Below, one piece after another: positions 63,137 through 64,000 of a stretch of 64,000 bases of DNA. The stretch is from the NCBI RefSeq assembly GCF_025840185.1, contig NZ_JAMPJU010000005.1, forward strand, positions 186,001 to 250,000. The letters are read 5' to 3'. Under the pieces are notes generated by a model. The model was given only the letters and a program-made list of their open reading frames with translations, ran no database searches and was not told the origin of the DNA. The DNA is from Brenneria izbisi (GTDB lineage: Bacteria > Pseudomonadota > Gammaproteobacteria > Enterobacterales > Enterobacteriaceae). The first letter of the stretch is position 1, and each line of letters opens with the position of its first letter. A program made the position numbers and the translations under genes.

Positions 63137-63217
63137 ACTGTTTGTTTTAATGCTGCCTGAACATTGATAACCACACCGGATGACGGTGACAACAAATGCA
63201 ATAAAGGAAGGTAGAAC

Positions 63218-63610
63218 ATGAAAAAAGCAGCCGCACTCTTCGCCATTACAGCTCTGATCTCCGCACCAGCCTTTGCCGCGCAAAGTGGTGGTTTTATCAG
63301 CCCGGAGTCTTCGGTATCCAGTCCCCATAAAGGCGGATTTACCGATCCGAAAGGCAGTATTACCACGGTGGAAAAAGCCAAAGGAATGGCGGACGATAGT
63401 TGGATCACACTCAGTGGCAATATTGAAAAACGGCTTGGTGATGAAAATTATCTTTTCCGCGATTCAACCGGCACCATGAATGTGGAAATCGATGATAAAC
63501 GTTGGAACGGACAGATGATTTCCCCTTCCGATAAAGTGGAAATTCAGGGTGAACTGGACAAGGATTTCGGTTCCGTTGAATTGGATGTGAAGCAGATCCG
63601 TAAGCTTTGA
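63218..63610 (+). CDS. ygiW: YgiW/VisP-type periplasmic OB-fold protein
   Basis: 130 residues with a cleavable signal peptide (MKKAAALFAITALISAPAFA, cut near 20). The BOF (bacterial OB-fold) domain has WITLSGNIEKRLGDENYLFRD near 67 and the end IQGELDKDFGSVELDVKQI. Members bind ligands in the periplasm and contribute to stress tolerance. It has a strong AAGGAAGG site and is divergent from qseBC, the usual context. Confidence 0.9.
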   Translation: MKKAAALFAITALISAPAFAAQSGGFISPESSVSSPHKGGFTDPKGSITTVEKAKGMADDSWITLSGNIEKRLGDENYLFRDSTGTMNVEIDDKRWNGQMISPSDKVEIQGELDKDFGSVELDVKQIRKL

Positions 63611-63631
63611 TAATAACGCCTATCCTTTTGT

Positions 63632-63653
63632 ATGGCGGGCATTAGCCCGCCAT
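63632..63653 (+). terminator. Hairpin after ygiW
   Basis: A perfect 9-bp stem ATGGCGGGC / GCCCGCCAT with a four-base loop (ATTA), followed only by TTTAA, 21 bases after the ygiW stop. Confidence 0.65.
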
Positions 63654-63685
63654 TTAACACGCTTTAACACATTTGCTGATGCGCC

Positions 63686-63719
63686 GCGCGATAAATGCCG
63701 CACATCCTGCGCGATAAAT
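63686..63719. repeat. 11-bp direct repeats GCGCGATAAAT
   Basis: Two exact copies at 63686-63696 and 63709-63719, between ygiW and the recombinase remnant. They may mark the edge of an inserted element, but this cannot be shown from the window. Confidence 0.5.
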
Positions 63720-63762
63720 TGAGTACCAGATCAGTTTCACATACTGATAATAAATTACAAAA

Positions 63763-64000
63763 TCAGATTGTGCCGGCTGGGAAAGACTTATAGATGGTCG
63801 ATACGCCGACATCATGGATGATTGCTAACCGACGTCTGCTATGCCCGGTTCCCCAATAATTTTCCGATCATCTTTAATACTTGCGGTCTTCCGCCTATGC
63901 GACCGTTTTTTCGTGCGGCCTCCAGCCCTGCTAATATTCGTTCTACTATTAACTGTCCGACGCCACCCAACAACGCTTTCAGCCCCCGATCAGCCTTTGC
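63763..64000 (-). pseudogene. Decayed 3' end of a serine recombinase (invertase/resolvase) gene
   Basis: Read leftward from the window edge, one frame encodes VERILAGLEAARKNGRIGGRP, the hallmark end of the catalytic domain and hinge of Pin/Hin/Tn3-type serine recombinases, and then hits a stop at 63839. A second frame continues with RRRLAIIHDVGVSTIYKSFPA, the C-terminal DNA-binding helix-turn-helix of the same family, ending at 63763. The two parts are joined by a frameshift, so the gene is probably inactive. Its 5' part lies beyond the window. Confidence 0.8.

Overview
The window comes from a gammaproteobacterium of the order Enterobacterales. The gene order around a recognisable chromosomal oriC (about 54,395-54,645) matches Escherichia coli almost gene for gene: kup, ravA-viaA, asnC, mioC, oriC, mnmG-rsmG, atpIBEFHAGDC, glmU-glmS, pstSCAB-phoU, adeP, yieE. 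Protein similarity to E. coli, recalled from memory, is high for these genes. The accessory genes (a complete aryl polyene cluster, ACC deaminase, peptide and amino-acid importers) suggest a plant-associated Pectobacteriaceae such as Brenneria, Pectobacterium or Dickeya. That placement is inference, and the genus cannot be fixed from the window alone.

Left part (1-20,000). An AegA-type iron-sulfur flavoprotein overlaps a small HydN-like ferredoxin. YieE (a divergent phosphopantetheinyl-transferase-like protein) faces the adenine permease AdeP. The block between adeP and phoU, where E. coli carries bgl and other genes, holds accessory metabolism. It contains a polar amino-acid ABC importer without its own ATPase and a true ACC deaminase (acdS) next to an Lrp/AsnC regulator. 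A second Lrp/AsnC regulator is divergent from an EamA exporter. A seven-gene minus-strand unit follows: solute-binding protein, two permeases and two ATPases of a dipeptide-type importer, an M20 peptidase and a LysR regulator.

Centre (20,000-44,000). The pstSCAB-phoU operon has two Pho boxes. Between pstS and glmS, immediately downstream of the glmS end that is the classical Tn7 attachment site, lies an 18-gene minus-strand cluster. It matches the aryl polyene (APE) pigment pathway from apeA to apeR. It encodes starter activation, two acyl carrier proteins, ketosynthases and a chain-length-factor-like protein, ketoreductase, dehydratases, methyltransferase, acyl- and glycosyltransferases, thioesterase, and a LolA/MMPL/lipoprotein export set. 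Start and stop codons overlap along most of it, which suggests one long transcript from a promoter near 40,320-40,349.

Right part (44,000-64,000). The core comprises glmU, the complete F1Fo ATP synthase operon, rsmG, mnmG, oriC with its 13-mers and DnaA boxes, mioC, asnC, viaA, ravA and kup. asnA, which normally lies beside asnC, is absent. Beyond kup the order departs from E. coli: qseC-qseB and the divergent ygiW follow. The window ends inside the decayed 3' end of a serine recombinase gene, a sign of a mobile element at this junction. No rRNA, tRNA or CRISPR array was seen.
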